Positions 22,608-34,822 of a stretch of 64,000 bases of DNA are shown one piece after another. The translations under genes were made by a program, and so were the position numbers. The stretch is from positions 33,358,501 to 33,422,500 of the forward strand of contig OX419761.1 in the NCBI GenBank assembly GCA_948567375.1, written 5' to 3'. Every line of letters begins with the position of its first letter. The first letter of the stretch is position 1. Source of the DNA: Lunularia cruciata. Lineage: Eukaryota; Streptophyta; Marchantiopsida; Lunulariales; Lunulariaceae. The notes beneath the pieces are model-generated. The model had not been told where the DNA came from and ran no database searches. It was given only the letters and a program-made list of their open reading frames with translations.

Positions 22608-23519
22608 ACATAGGAGGCAAAATGGAGCTAAGCTACGATGGTGTCCGTATGAGAAATCTGCCCTATACCCACTTAAAGACAAGGACCAGCACCAGTTACT
22701 TTCTCTACAGCGATAAGGTTCGCCTAGGTTTGGTCTACCCATCTGCATCTTCATTACTCACTTGTGAGTGTGGTTCTACACTAGATGCAACAGCGGTCCA
22801 CATGACACGGTGTCCTTCTGGAGGACAAAGGATAGCTACCCATGATGCCATTAGGGACATAGTGTTTGCTATGGCACGAGAGAGTGGATACTTGGCTTGG
22901 AGAGAGCGTTTGCATGCTTTGCAGACGACACATGTCAGTGCAGACTTATACTTGGTCCAAGATGATCAGGTGACTATAGCGGATGTCGTGGTTATGGACC
23001 CTACGCGAGATACAGTTTCGGAAGGATTGATTACCCATCCCCCTGGATGGGTGGCGAGTGCAGCATCAGGTCGCAAGGTCTCCAATTATAGGGGCATGCA
23101 GCGAGGTCAACTCTTTGTTCCTCTAGCCTTGGAGTTATATGGAGCGATGGACACGGCATTTGACACATTTGTCAAGGAGTGAGCGAGAGCTTATCATGTC
23201 GTCAGGAGTAACCACTCCCATTCTCATACTTTGTAGCATATTTTAGACATTGTGTGTCCATTGCTCTACAAAGGGTAGTGGCTGGTGCAATCTATAGTAG
23301 AGCAATCACATTAGGTGATGTTTCTTTGGATGCTCCATTTGTATGTAAACCGGACGTCTTGCATAGCTCGGATATCTTAGGTGCGGTAGGGCAGATTTCT
23401 CCTTTAGACTCTATTGGGGCTTAGCCCCATGTTACCTCTTTTGGTCTCTCCCTTGTGCGGCTTGATGAGGTCTTCCCATCCTTCGTTTTTCCTACACAAT
23501 CTCCTTTTTTCTTAAAGAC
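22608..23519 (+). mobile_element. 5'-truncated non-LTR retrotransposon (LINE)
   Basis: It contains the C-terminal end of a LINE polyprotein and a 3' tail that recurs alone at 34713 and 36916. It is flanked by aaggaaaag at 22599-22607 and 23520-23528, a probable 9-bp target duplication. It lacks endonuclease and reverse transcriptase, as expected for a copy truncated during target-primed reverse transcription. The tail is tctcccttgtgcggcttgatgaggtcttcccatccttcg. Confidence 0.7.
22622..23182 (+). pseudogene. LINE polyprotein C-terminus
   Basis: This is a 186-codon open frame. Near its middle a Cys/His motif (CECGSTLDATAVHMTRC) resembles the zinc-binding knuckle after the reverse transcriptase of many plant LINEs. 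THDAIRDIVFAMARESGY and VTIADVVVMDPTRDTV follow, then FVPLALELYGAMDTAFDTF. I associate this arrangement with the C-terminal tail of bryophyte and other plant LINEs. Coding continued past the TGA at 23180: another frame after about 23220 reads FRHCVSIALQRVVAGAIYSR and runs to a stop at the start of the 3' tail. The copy is therefore broken by a stop and a frameshift. The ADVVV segment could belong to a nuclease-like fold, but I see no complete catalytic set. Confidence 0.65.
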
Positions 23520-23528
23520 AAGGAAAAG

Positions 23529-25476
23529 TATATCATTAACGTTTAACTTATATGTCTATCAGCTCTACGGTGAAAAGGTCCTTTCATAAGAGAACATCCG
23601 CTTTAACATCCGCCTTGCATTACACGATAGGAGAACATCTAACAACACGATAGTGTAGACCTAACTTCAAGCTCCGGGAGCCCTATATAAACACTGCCCA
23701 CTCTGCGAGATTCAACAATTGGTCTTGCTGTGTTGGTAGTGAAAATGGGTCGTTCACCTCCCAGCGGTGGTCTGCTTTCCGTGTGATGCCTGGTATATAG
23801 TTTCTAGTTCGTGGTTCTGGCCCGTGGAATGTCGAGCTAGACGGTCGACAAAGTGGGGTTCAAAATTGCTGTGGATGGTGTCTTTGTACCCTTTCTGAAT
23901 TTTCTCAAATCCGCTCTTAGTTGCTGAAGAGGTGCACCTCGTGCACTGGGACTGTCAGGGTAAGACGCCACCATTCGCAGCAAAGAAGGTTTGCTAGGAA
24001 GGTAGAAGTGTTATGCCACGTCCATGATGATGCACTTAAGGCTTGTTTCTCAAACATTCGCAGTGGCCGCCCTAGAGTTTTCGCCCCGCCAGGCTTGAGA
24101 ATTGATGCGGCTGTTTCCTTCCTTGGATGTCTGAGACTGTGGCATTTCGTTTCCTTTGAGATTCTTAGGGCTTCGAGACGCTTACTGGCCGTAAAGAGTC
24201 GAGATCAAGTCATCAATTTAACGTAGTGAAGAGTAGAATCGCTATGATGTTACACAAGCTCCCTCTACTGATTATGATGAGGACGCAGCTGGCACGAATC
24301 GAACTTAACTTAGCCGACACTGAGCCCTACTCTTCTCAGTCTGATGTAGCTTTAAACATGAGTCATGCTGTAGGAATTATCACAGCTCTACTACACACCA
24401 GTGAAGTGATGACGATTGTTTCCCTATTGGTTTGATTGCCGTCATGATGGCATATATTGCTTCAAACTTTCTGATCACTGGTGAAATATACGACTTGCAG
24501 GGAAGACTTCCTAACAGCAACAAGCAAGCGGCCGGTCTTAAATCCTGATCCCATCATCTAACCCAAACTTATGGGTTGGGACTCTTTCATAAAATGAAAC
24601 CGAGGAAAACAGAAGCCCTAACTCTAATCCCCTCTTCTACGAAATTTTCGTTTTCATCCACAAGAAAATTTCCAACCGGGAAAATACAACCTGAATGGAT
24701 AATGGGTTCTTTGCAATAACGTGCAATCCCAACCTTTAAACTCGTAAACATGCTTAGATGGAATCATGGCAGTTTTGAAATGGGCAATAAGTACCCTCAG
24801 ATTTCATCCCCGAAATCTGCTCATTGTAGCCGCATGGATCTAACAGATCTTCTGTGATCTGTTGTCGAGACCTCAGATTCAGAAACTAATGTAGCCACAA
24901 ATCTCCACATCACGGGCTCCTGGACGAGTTGAAATCTCCAATCACTCCACTCAAACAATCACCGTCGTCCAAATTTCTATTTCGCACCCGTCATATGTTT
25001 AGCATCAATGGTGGAAAAACCGTGGGGTTAGTACACAAGATACATGGTTTGGAACGCACCCAGTACCGCAACCAGCGCGACGAAATTCTCAGGAAACGCA
25101 CTCTCAAGTTAGTGGCCTGATGACTTGTTCAAGGAATGCAGTGTGAATCTGAGAAAAGTAATCAGCTCCGAAAGAGGATTCCGCAACCACCGATAGTAGT
25201 GAAGATATGACCTAAACCCTTCTGTACTCTCACCGATTTTATCCAATCAGCAACAGTGTTCTTTCTGTCTACGGGAGTCTTAAGTAGCTCACCATTCTTG
25301 GGCATGACGCAGTAAAGTAACGGACCTAATCTGAAATTCGATTACGGGTCCTCGTGACACATTCATTCATGGAAGCGTAGGAAGAGCAGGCGGTGTGAAG
25401 GAGAATAAGATATTTTTGGTCAGGTTCGAGGATGTTTTAGCTAACAAGCCTTACTGCCTGCATTTAACAAAGTGGC
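23529..25476 (+). other. Region upstream of the cyclase gene; TATA box near 23685
   Basis: No clear coding gene. A good TATA box (tatataaac, 23685-23693) follows a GC-richer stretch. The 1.8 kb to the cyclase ATG contain only short frames, the longest 101 codons at 23921-24226 without recognisable motifs. The TATA box may start a transcript with 5' untranslated exons for the cyclase (a donor-like cagggtaag lies near 23956), but this is not shown. A telo-box-like gccctaac lies near 24615. Confidence 0.35.
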
Positions 25477-26634
25477 ATGATCACGATGAATCCAGTTTCG
25501 GATGATGTCCAGTTCTTGGATGGGAGCGTCTTAGAAGGAGGTGGACAAATCTTAAGAAACAGCGTATCTTACAGTGCTCTGCTGAAAAAACCAATCCGGA
25601 TCACTACCATACGCGCACAACGATCACCACCGGGTCTGCGTGCTCAGCACTTGAAAGGGATAGAGCTAGTCAAGGAGCTCTGCGATGCGGAGCTCGTTGG
25701 AGGTGCGGTGTCGTCAGAAGAATTGACATTCCGCCCTGGCCCGCTGCAAAATTCGGGCACTGATGTTTGCGCGGATACCCAAACAGCGGGTTCGATCACT
25801 CTGCTGATCCAAACGGTTCTTCCTGTGCTCCTCTTTCAACCATCCGCTCAAGATGAGGCAGGTGCACAGAAACCTACCGCAGTTTTGCTTAAAGGCGGTA
25901 CGAATGCCTCCAATGCCCCACAGGTCGACTACTTCCTGAATGTCTTCCACCCTATCGCAGAGAGGATGTTTGGTACTGGTAGAGTTTCTGCAACAGTTGT
26001 GCGGAGAGGATACTATCCCAAAGGTGGAGGTGAAGTGCAACTTTATGTCACACCCCTGCCACCTGGAGAGGCGCTGAAAGCCATAGATCTGACGGAGCGG
26101 GGTGAAGTGACAAGAATCAGAGGATATATTTTCGTAGGTGGAGTTCTTCCGATTTCCATGGCCTGGGACATGCACAAGAAAGTGTTGCAAGAGCTGAAAT
26201 TGGCTGGTTTCAGTTGTGAAAACTTGCCGACTCTTGAGAGGGACTTGTACGTTTGCAAGGAACACAACGCTGCAGGAGGAGGTAGTGGTGTAGTGCTATG
26301 GGCAGAAACAAGCAAGGGATGCATTCTGGCAGGGACGGCACTAGGAGATCGGAAGAAAACTTCAAAAGTCGTTGCTGCAGAAGCTTGCTCGCAATTGCTT
26401 CTGCATCTTGAAACAGGGGGATGTGTCGATGAGTACTTGCAGGATCAGCTCATCATATTTATGGCTCTCGCCAAGGGAAAATCTCGTGTGTTATCTGGCC
26501 CGATTTCGCTGCACACTGAGACCGCCATGTGGGTAGCCAAGGAGCTTACTGGCGTAAAATTTCAGACTGAAAAGCTAAATGATAAGCAGTGGTTGATTCA
26601 GTGTGATGGTCTAGGATATACATTTACAGTTTGA
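25477..26634 (+). CDS. RTCA: RNA 3'-terminal phosphate cyclase
   Basis: This is a 385-residue uninterrupted frame, close to the usual 340-370 residues. The family's ATP-dependent enzymes turn an RNA 3'-phosphate into a 2',3'-cyclic phosphate. Conserved elements are LEGGGQILRNS (residues 19-29), RSPPGLRAQHLKG (near 50-62), GGTNASNAPQVDY (near 139-151) and the signature RGYYPKGGGEV (177-187). The insert domain is LPISMAWDMHKKVL, with the C-terminal HTET at 346-349. That His is the expected nucleophile that takes AMP, which favours an active cyclase over the catalytically dead Rcl1 branch. A second ATG lies three codons downstream. The next gene is convergent. The protein is probably nuclear, from family knowledge. 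The frame has no intron, so either the gene is intronless or its introns lie in the 5' leader. Confidence 0.93.
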   Translation: MITMNPVSDDVQFLDGSVLEGGGQILRNSVSYSALLKKPIRITTIRAQRSPPGLRAQHLKGIELVKELCDAELVGGAVSSEELTFRPGPLQNSGTDVCADTQTAGSITLLIQTVLPVLLFQPSAQDEAGAQKPTAVLLKGGTNASNAPQVDYFLNVFHPIAERMFGTGRVSATVVRRGYYPKGGGEVQLYVTPLPPGEALKAIDLTERGEVTRIRGYIFVGGVLPISMAWDMHKKVLQELKLAGFSCENLPTLERDLYVCKEHNAAGGGSGVVLWAETSKGCILAGTALGDRKKTSKVVAAEACSQLLLHLETGGCVDEYLQDQLIIFMALAKGKSRVLSGPISLHTETAMWVAKELTGVKFQTEKLNDKQWLIQCDGLGYTFTV

Positions 26635-29119
26635 GCTCGAATGTTCATCAAGGCTTCTCCGATCTCCTTAAACTCATATTGAGTGAACATACATCTACAG
26701 ATCATCGGGTGTACAGAGTAGTAGTGTAGTAGTGTTCCTTGAAGTAAGAGTAGAGTGGACAGTGGGAGAAAAAGTTCGTTTAGGTCCTCTTGGTAGATGG
26801 TACATTTGGAAGCTTCAATCCTTCAAACTGAACCCTTGGTCGTCAACTCGAATTTCTCGGTTAGTAGATGCAGTATCCGATTTTCTTGTCTTAACGGCGA
26901 TCAGCGTAAGGCATAGTAGGATGACTAAATTCGGCATTTTGCTCAACGATTGGGACAAAATTGACATTGTGCAGCAAAAGCTTGAGTTTGCGAGCCTTGG
27001 CCTCACGTTCTCCGTGAGCTTATTGGAATCACTGTGTCCGTGGATTGCAGCCTGATCGGGTCTCATGATTCCAGGGTTCACCTTAACGACTTCCCCGCTA
27101 ATATGTACGAGTCAAAGACTCTATCTTACTAAGCCACGAGGATACTAGCCTACTGGAGGATTCCAAATACGTGAAGAGAAAGAAAACGAACTTTGTGACT
27201 GGAAATCTGATCATTTGGTTCAATGAGAATTTCTCGCATTTTTAAGCGGGTCTAGCACAATAGAGGAAACGCTACATCATGATTCGCAGCATGCAGGGTG
27301 GTCACTCTCGATCGCCCCTAGGCTAGCAGACGGCATGGCACTCGATGTAGGCGGATTTGACGCCGTCGTGCTTTAGAGAGGATCCTTTTGGCAAGCCATG
27401 TAATCAGGGTCGTGCTTAGAATTCGTAAACTGGTACAATCAACAGAAATGTAATATTTAGGCTAGCAACAGTTTAGATCGTGATCAAACGACTCTCAATC
27501 ATGAATTTGGAAGTTAGCGTGCCTCCTGTAGATTCAACCGCAAGTCTTGCTACAGCAGCAACAATGAGATCATGCTGAGGACTCCACTTTGCACGAAATG
27601 GGCTGCTGGCGTTACTTAGCTGTAACAACACGATTAAGGCTACTAATGTTCAAATTCTAACAGTGGCCTCGGAAAACAAGTTAACAGCTTGTTTTAGTTC
27701 CCATTGACCTCAGAGCTTTTGGTCGCAAATACGAAGTATACTTTTATTAACAGCTAAGAACAAGTAATCTATCTCGGTTACTATATGTATGAACAAGCTT
27801 AACTCTTTGAATACAAGTCTGTCCCTGGATATTTTACAATATCTATTCTTGATAACAATGTTCCCAAAGTTCTTCAACTTAAACGTCAAACTGACCCTGT
27901 AAAAACTTCAGGAATGGTAGACACAATTCTGGACCCTATGTTCCAATGAGTCGTTGGGTACGATATGTGAGTGGCCGATCGACACTGACTGAAGGCCATA
28001 GCTTCAATCCTTGAGTGATTGGTGTGACGAAACCGTAGATATCACCTATCTTCCGGCACAAGGAAACAAAACCAGTGAGCGAATTGAAATGCATCTAGTG
28101 TCAATAGGTTCTTCTCTAACACCATGAGACTTGAGCCGTTGTAGCGACTGTTTACTCCCACAAGAAGCTGGAGGGCCTCACGTTCCGGTGATGACAAAAC
28201 TAGGGACAAGGTTACTCTATTTTTCATATGAGAAGGTTGCCAGTTGCCGGCGTTTTGAGCATCTTGATTTCTGCAGTCGTGGAATGGGAAATAGTGCAAG
28301 TGCGTAGTTCACCTGGAAGCAAATTGCCTGGAGGTCTAACTTATGTTAGGGGAGGATTCATATTGCAATACAAAACTTAGTGTATCGGAAGTCCCGGAAG
28401 TCGTTGGGTAAGTGTTCTTGTTCACTAAAACACGCACGGAGTAGTACTATTTCTGAATAGCATTTCGGGGCCAGAAAGGGGATCCCACCGGGAGATGTCC
28501 CGTCCTCCCTCGGTGGAAAACATCCTTTAGTTCCATGAAAGTAGACGTTTCGCGTTTATCACGGTGAGAGCTTGATCTAGACCTAACCAGCCACATACGT
28601 TTGAGCACTGTACTATGGTGATAAGAAAAAGCCAGAGTTGGACTCCAAAGCTGTCAAAAACGGGAAGAATGCAAAATCTACGAAGTACACGGAGAAGCCT
28701 AACTGAGCCGGACTTCCTAATAAAATGGGACACAAACTACATGTATCTGTCAAGGCTTCTGAGTGAACTGTCGTAATCTAGATTTCGCTTTTGACTAAAG
28801 CCGGGAAGCAAGGAATACACAAACTCTGAAAGTATGATGTCAGTAAGGAGGGAGTACAGTACTTTATGTGTGCGAGGGCATGAACCTTCATTCAGTTGAA
28901 ATGCAGTACGTGCTGTTCACGGTATTTACGCAGTCTGACTTGCTCACAGAACCTCCAGCTCCAGAGTATTCAGTTCAGTGATTTTAGTGGCCTTCCAGAA
29001 ACTAACATGACACGCTGGCTTGGAGAACTCCCAAGTGCTGCTACCGTCTGAGGTCTTCCCCACTACCCTCCGTCTTCAGACAAGCACGTATACGGAATGT
29101 GCACTACTCAGTCTGTCGT
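26635..29119 (+). other. Spacer between convergent cyclase and DCD genes
   Basis: It should hold both 3' untranslated regions. Only short frames are present, including 107 codons at 26732-27055 without motifs. No repeat family of the window was recognised. Confidence 0.4.
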
Positions 29120-32054
29120 CTATGCAAACCTCTGCACATATTGCAATTCAACATCAATGAGTACGGGATTCCACCGATATCTAACCGATTGTTAGTAGTG
29201 AGTGGTTGAAGCATCTTACTCTCGAATTCTCCAGGAGAAACATCGTATTCTGCATGTGTTCATAATCTTCCAGTCGCCATTTTGCTTCCTTCAACCATTC
29301 TGACCGCCAAAGCTGGACTTCATCTTGCATTTCGGACGACTGCTCAGGAAACACAGATTTTAAGCAATAATTAATCCCCATTATATTAATGCTGTACTTA
29401 TGTCGCAACCTTCACATCTGCATCTGGCAATCTACTCTGCACCAGTCCTACCTAAACAGTACTTTGTATGTGGGGGCCATTGGAGTAAGGCTTCAACTGT
29501 ACAGCTCTACAGATGTTTTCTCACATTTGTCGAGGAGGTTAGTCCAAGGTCTCCTAAATATGCTTCTAGCTTCATCTGCTGCGGGCGCCCCGTGTGAATT
29601 GGTTGTTGCTCCTCAAGGGATGAATGTCTCTGCATGCTCCCCACCTCAAGTTGGGTGAGATTGTCGGTCCGAAGCTCCTCATTTGATGGATCGTAAGGGT
29701 CTCCGAAATCGAAATGTTCTTCCTTTACAGGTTTTACCCGAAGAGCTTGTATCTGCTGCACGAGGGCTTGAGCTTGTGATTCATCTCTCATAATGTTTAG
29801 CTGCCTCAGTTTTCCTAAGAAGTGTCTACACTCTGTTCTCCCGGCAGAGCGAGAACCATGGTCTCGGCTGGAGAGGAAACGTGTAACCTCGGATGCCCAG
29901 CTAAACATCGCTCCATAATTTCCACTGTGCATTTTTCGCGCAGCCTGTGCAGTTCCTTGACCTGATGCTGGAGAGAAATCTACACCCTGTTGGTCTTGCA
30001 TATGGTATCCATTGAATCTCGGCGCCGCCGTTACATTTTCTAAACCCAAGGTATTTGGGAGACGTATAGAATCTTCCGGTACACACTTACTTCCAGCGTA
30101 CTGCTGCGTACAGTGCTCATCAGGTTCGACCTTAAGATCCGCAGAACATGACCCTGCAACTTCATCTAATTGATGTGCGTACACTTCAATCAGCCTCGGT
30201 CGCAAAGATAGCTTCCCACCTTCACTCAATTGATGCGCATGCGTCTGACTGTGACAGATTGGCAATCTATTTACACTAGATTGGCGCTTGCAATCTTCGT
30301 CCATAATACGAGAGCACGAAAGTCCTCCTACATCTGGTTGATCCTCAAACTTATCGCGCAGTGAATTACCGCAGACACGTCCCCCTGTTGCATCCACTGA
30401 GTACACGTAATTGTTCCCCTGCTCAGTATTGTGACAATTCCTCTCTTCACAGACATCTGGGTGGTGACGCTTAGTCTTTTCATCATCTTGCTGATGACTA
30501 GAGTTGGTGTCGCCAGCCTCAAACTCCTCGGAGTGACCTCTATGCTCGATTATCGACGCGTCTCCTGTGAATTTTGGAGTATCTCCACCTCCGTCGCTGT
30601 ACGTCTGCACCTGAGATAATTCGCGTTGGAAAGAGAACGTTCCGGCTTCTATCAGGTTCTCACCAGCCACTGTATCTAAGTTGAATTTTATTGGACCGTC
30701 CTCGACTGGTATGTACCCAGATTTATCTGAATCCAAAAATTTGGTGGCGTCGTCATCATGTCTATAGCCAAAACAGAAGGACTCTGTACTCACTGGAGAA
30801 GGCATATCATCCCACTCGTACAAATTCCTTGAGACATGTTTATCTGGGGCTGCTTCGTCGGAGAAAATTCCACACCGGCCGTAACCATCAGGCGAATAAC
30901 CTTGTCCAATTCCGACACCCTCAGTCAACAAATTTTCTCTGAAAACAACCCGCACATCACTATGGGGAGCACTTGAGCGTTCGACTGCGTCACGGATGGT
31001 GAATATTTGTCGAGGTGGGGTGATCGTTTGTCTCATAAATAGGCTTACAAGTTCATCAGCCTGCTTATGGTCCAATTCAAAGTAGAAGCGAGTGTAGGAA
31101 TAATAATTGTCGATAATCGCCTCCTTGAATACCCTCTCAGGGAGAGAGACTATTGGCCAATCCAAACGAGGTCTAACACAGACCTGGATAAAGAGAAAAT
31201 GGTCAGATCTTTGCAGTAACAACCTGAAGGTGCAACCCTAAGCGAGTGCCTAAAACACCAATCTAACAGTCGTGCAGCCGAGCGGATACGTTTAGAGTGG
31301 GATCAGCATCGTTTCGAATCGACAGTAATAAAGAAGAGGTTAAACCTTGAGGGAGCTGTATTACTAAGAGACTCATCGGAAGGTCAGGCTCTTACATGAT
31401 ATTGTCCTTCTGTATATCAGATCACAATGTATAAAGAGAGAGCCAAGCTGATTGATAGAAGGCGGTCAGCGAAAGGGTGCCCGTGAAGGACATACCTTTG
31501 TAGGGAAGGTAGCTCGGGATTTCGAGTCGAGATTACTGCACATGGAATGCTCGACATCAACCGCTCCATTTACAGCCTCAAAGATCCCGTGCATTTCTCT
31601 CTCAGTGAAGTTGAACAAGAAAATCGGCAACCCTTCTTCTATCCTTTCTGCATATTGGATCTGGTTATACGGGAGTCCTGCACAAACCATTTGTACAGTT
31701 TACTTGAGCTGTCAATATACTGACTGTGGATACCTTAGATGACTCACTTCATAAAATCTCAGGTATCGCTTGCCTTACCTCCCAGAGTCCAATATAATTC
31801 CGATTGGACTTGAACAAGGTACATCATTTACAAAGGAAGACCTCAATTTCGCGGATCAAAGGGACAAGAAGTAAGAGGCGAGGACTACCGAAATTTTTAT
31901 TTGTTAGACACTCATTGTATGTGGCTGTCGTACAGCCCAGAATGACTCCACCAAGCTCCTGCGGACTCAATGAACGCTCCACCGATAGGTTGATATCAAT
32001 CCCGTCGTCACCATACGAGTGCACTTCCATTCTCGAGCTCCGCACCACTTGCAT
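29120..32054 (-). CDS. DCD-domain protein, multi-exon
   Basis: Exon model on the minus strand: exon 1 32054-31889, exon 2 31677-31496, exon 3 31183-29525, exon 4 29339-29220, last exon 29131-29120 (tentative). All introns are GT-AG and all phases agree; the model gives about 712 residues. The Development and Cell Death domain spans residues 34-165. It starts GGVILGCTTATYNECL, crosses intron 1 in the FGLP codon, continues EGLPIFLFNFTEREMHGIFEA in exon 2, and ends PERVFKEAIIDNYY ... FELDHKQADELVSLF in exon 3. The rest is polar and unrecognised, then a Gln-rich helix-like part (SQAQALVQQIQALRVKP) and exon 4 (LWRSEWLKEAKWRLEDY). DCD proteins are plant-specific and linked to stress and cell-death responses. 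If intron 3 is retained, the frame stops at 29507. The start is the only in-frame ATG after an upstream stop near 32094. Confidence 0.85.
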
Positions 32055-34699
32055 CGTGACCGTTTCCCTGTATGATTTTAGACATATTGATGCTCATTCT
32101 CATCAGATTTTCCACTAACTAAATAAAGCCACATTCAAGGATTGGATAATATCAGCTTCGACGTTCTGGAAGTTCTTTAAAATTATCACAGGTACAGAGG
32201 CGTGTAGCTACCGGCGTTCTAGACCGGACATGATATCAGACACGCAATTATGTCATCTCGGACTTGCGTCATATTTAGTCTGAAGCCAACAGAGGTTAAA
32301 ACCTGCTTCCTACGATCGGTGGGGTGAGACCGGAGACCAGAACCATGACATGAGGCCGTGCGCGGGAAGAGCTTTTAGAAGTCAGATAAGACCTTGTACA
32401 CCTTCTCGTGGTGTGCAGACCTTTGGAGTGTTTAACAATGCAAGTTCGGAAACTGCGCCATAAACATGTGTACAGTAGAGGTCCCAAGGATCTCAGAAGG
32501 TCAAGCAAGAGCTTGTTTTATACACAGGGATCGTTTGGAGTGTATTTTGCTTGTGCGATCAATCTTCCTTGCAGTTCGTTCAACCTGCAATTATTGTGTG
32601 TTCATGACTCTAATTTAGTCAACCTAGCAGACTGCAGATATAATACACGAGTTGGCGCGGTAGCTAGAGCAATACGTACAGGAACGGTACACAAAGTCTC
32701 AACTCGTAAGGTTTCTGCTCAGTAGTAGATCACGGTCCACTCGCCATTCAACCCTATTTTGAGAAGATACACCAGCACCGACATCTGCACAAGCACATTT
32801 CCGTTCAGTAAAATTTGTGTACAACCGAAGAAGGAACAATCATGTCTACAGTCAAACCTATTTCCTCGCAATTGTACCCTCTGCAGCTCAACTTTCTGAG
32901 GTGAAAGCAATTCGCTTTGAAGTAAGCAAATGCAATTCGCTTTGAAGTAAATTGAAGGTCCCAAAGTAAGGCAATCGCGCACAATAGCGAGTGACGATCA
33001 TATCCCGAGCATCTGTAATGTCTATCACGCTAGCTAAATTCCTCTCAGGTTCTTAAACTGAAGAATATATGGACAGTGTACACAGCTTGTACACCGGAGA
33101 TGACTGTTATACTCAATCGCAACTTGCAAACTAGAGATGAGTTATAGAAATTTGAAACTGAATCTTCTTGCAGTGATGTCCAATGAAGCCCATGCGTATG
33201 TACTTCCGCCGTATGAAACCTGGGATCACGGCCCAATAGTTGAATTCGTTCGACTATAAAACACAGACTCTACGAGAAACATTATACGAAGGAAAAAGCC
33301 CTAGGAGCGTTTCATGAACCGTATGGTGCAGCTAATAGACGTGAGCTTCGCAAGAAGCACCAGTTTTTTCTCTAGATGTCGACCACATGGACAATTCCTC
33401 CACAAGAATATTGCGTCCAATTTTCCCAAGCGTCTATGAAGGATAGACGAGAATAGTTGGCCTCTATTCCGCGACTGTGTTATTGGTTGTACAAACTTCC
33501 ACATGCTATGTCGACGTCGTTTGACCTTATTCAACGTGTCTGCAGAACTTGAATCAGATACTTACCATGCCAATAAGGTGCGGAAAGTCCTGTTCAATTT
33601 CGTTACGTGCTTAAATGTCGACTTGTTGACACCAAAATCTCGTGCTAGCAGAAAGCCGATAGACATAGTGCATGTCATGGCGTGCAAATTTCGACAAGTT
33701 GTGGACAAGTTCGTTTCGATGGAACCTGCTTTCTGTCTAGATGGACTTGAGTTCCACCTCAACGATGTTTGTCCAGGATTCATCGCCAACGTAAGCGGCG
33801 CAAAGCAATAGCGCGTATAAGCAAGAGCGCCTCCACAAGTACTTCTTCACATATGGGAGTGGTGCAAGGGAATGTAATTAGACGAATGATCCCCGCACGT
33901 TCTACACCATCTTAAAGATAAGTAGTTCCAAATGTTGGTCCTCCCGAGTGCGACCCGCGATTGGAAGACGGTAGTACCTTCTATGGGCGTTCTCCTGTGT
34001 GAACTGTTCAACACTGTTTTGCTGTCGCGATCCGGACGTTGAGTGTTGAGATTGATGATGCCAAATATCGCGATCAAGATAAATTGAGCATAAGTCGATG
34101 TCTGTGCACGCGTGTTACTCCTAATTTAAGAATCATTCACGAAGCACTTCTCTTAACTTTAGAATGTCTCTACCCGCAAAGACGTTGGTGATCATTTCCA
34201 CTATAGACACGCGAGCCGCATCCTCCACGCCGGGGTTGGTCAAGTTCGAGAGTACGACACTTTTGTTGACTCGAGAAATTAACCTTGCGAGCAATCGTGC
34301 CCGCCTCTAGTAGTCACTCCACATTTCAGGTATGCGAAAACGAAGAGACTGTCAGATATCGGTATGCTCCAAACAGGAGACTTGTCAGACTTAAACGCCT
34401 TGTCTGACTGTTCTGCACTGAAGGAAAGCAGATGTCATGCTTGACCTGACAGTCGCTGCTGTAAAACTCTTTGGAAGATTGACAGTGAAAATACTGCAGT
34501 GATCGCTGAATCTATTTCTCGATCTCGAGCTCACAATCGTCTGTTCTCTCAATCTCTCCAATCACTCGGAGCGTGTCGCTGGCTGCGCGCGTGAAGCCCT
34601 TCCAACGGCAGACGGTCTCAATAAGAACGGACACTGTAACGAGAGCCTTTAGAATCTCAGTTGTTATTGCTGTCTTTGGAAGTTGGAATTCAAATACCA
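32055..34699 (-). other. DCD 5' flank and spacer, no recognised gene
   Basis: It probably includes the DCD leader and promoter. A 19-base unit (gcaattcgctttgaagtaa) is repeated at about 32907 and 32932. A 102-codon plus-strand frame at 33503-33811 has no recognisable motif. I see no supported gene. Confidence 0.4.
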
Positions 34700-34712
34700 T
34701 TTGAAGTGCCTC

Positions 34713-34809
34713 ATGTTGGGGCTTAGCCCCATGTTAGTCTCTCCCTTGTACGGCTTGATGGGGTCTTCCCATCCTTCGTTTTTCCTATGCGGTCGCCTTT
34801 CTTCTCTTC
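34713..34809 (+). mobile_element. LINE-tail insertion (97 bp) with 13-bp target duplication
   Basis: It carries ggggcttagccccatgttagtctctcccttgtacgg and cttcccatccttcg, as in the LINE tail at 23420-23500. The exact 13-bp duplication tttgaagtgcctc flanks it (34700-34712 and 34810-34822), proving insertion. It is an extreme 5' truncation of the LINE or a SINE using the same 3' end. Confidence 0.85.
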
Positions 34810-34822
34810 TTTGAAGTGCCTC

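Noticed and set aside
23745-23786. Short frame starting MGRSP after the TATA box at 23685, reminiscent of an R2R3-MYB N-terminus
   Set aside because: It stops after 13 codons and continues MGRSPPSGG, without the CC of MYB proteins or a splice donor in place.
25714-26324. Minus-strand frames of 183 and 93 codons inside the cyclase gene
   Set aside because: They are antisense to strongly conserved cyclase motifs and have no motif of their own.
31240-31320. Possible tRNA (gcagccgagcgg near 31276 resembles a class II D arm)
   Set aside because: No matching acceptor stem or anticodon arm could be folded.
33503-33811. 102-codon plus-strand frame
   Set aside because: No motif, no splice context and ordinary for DNA of this composition; not called as a gene.
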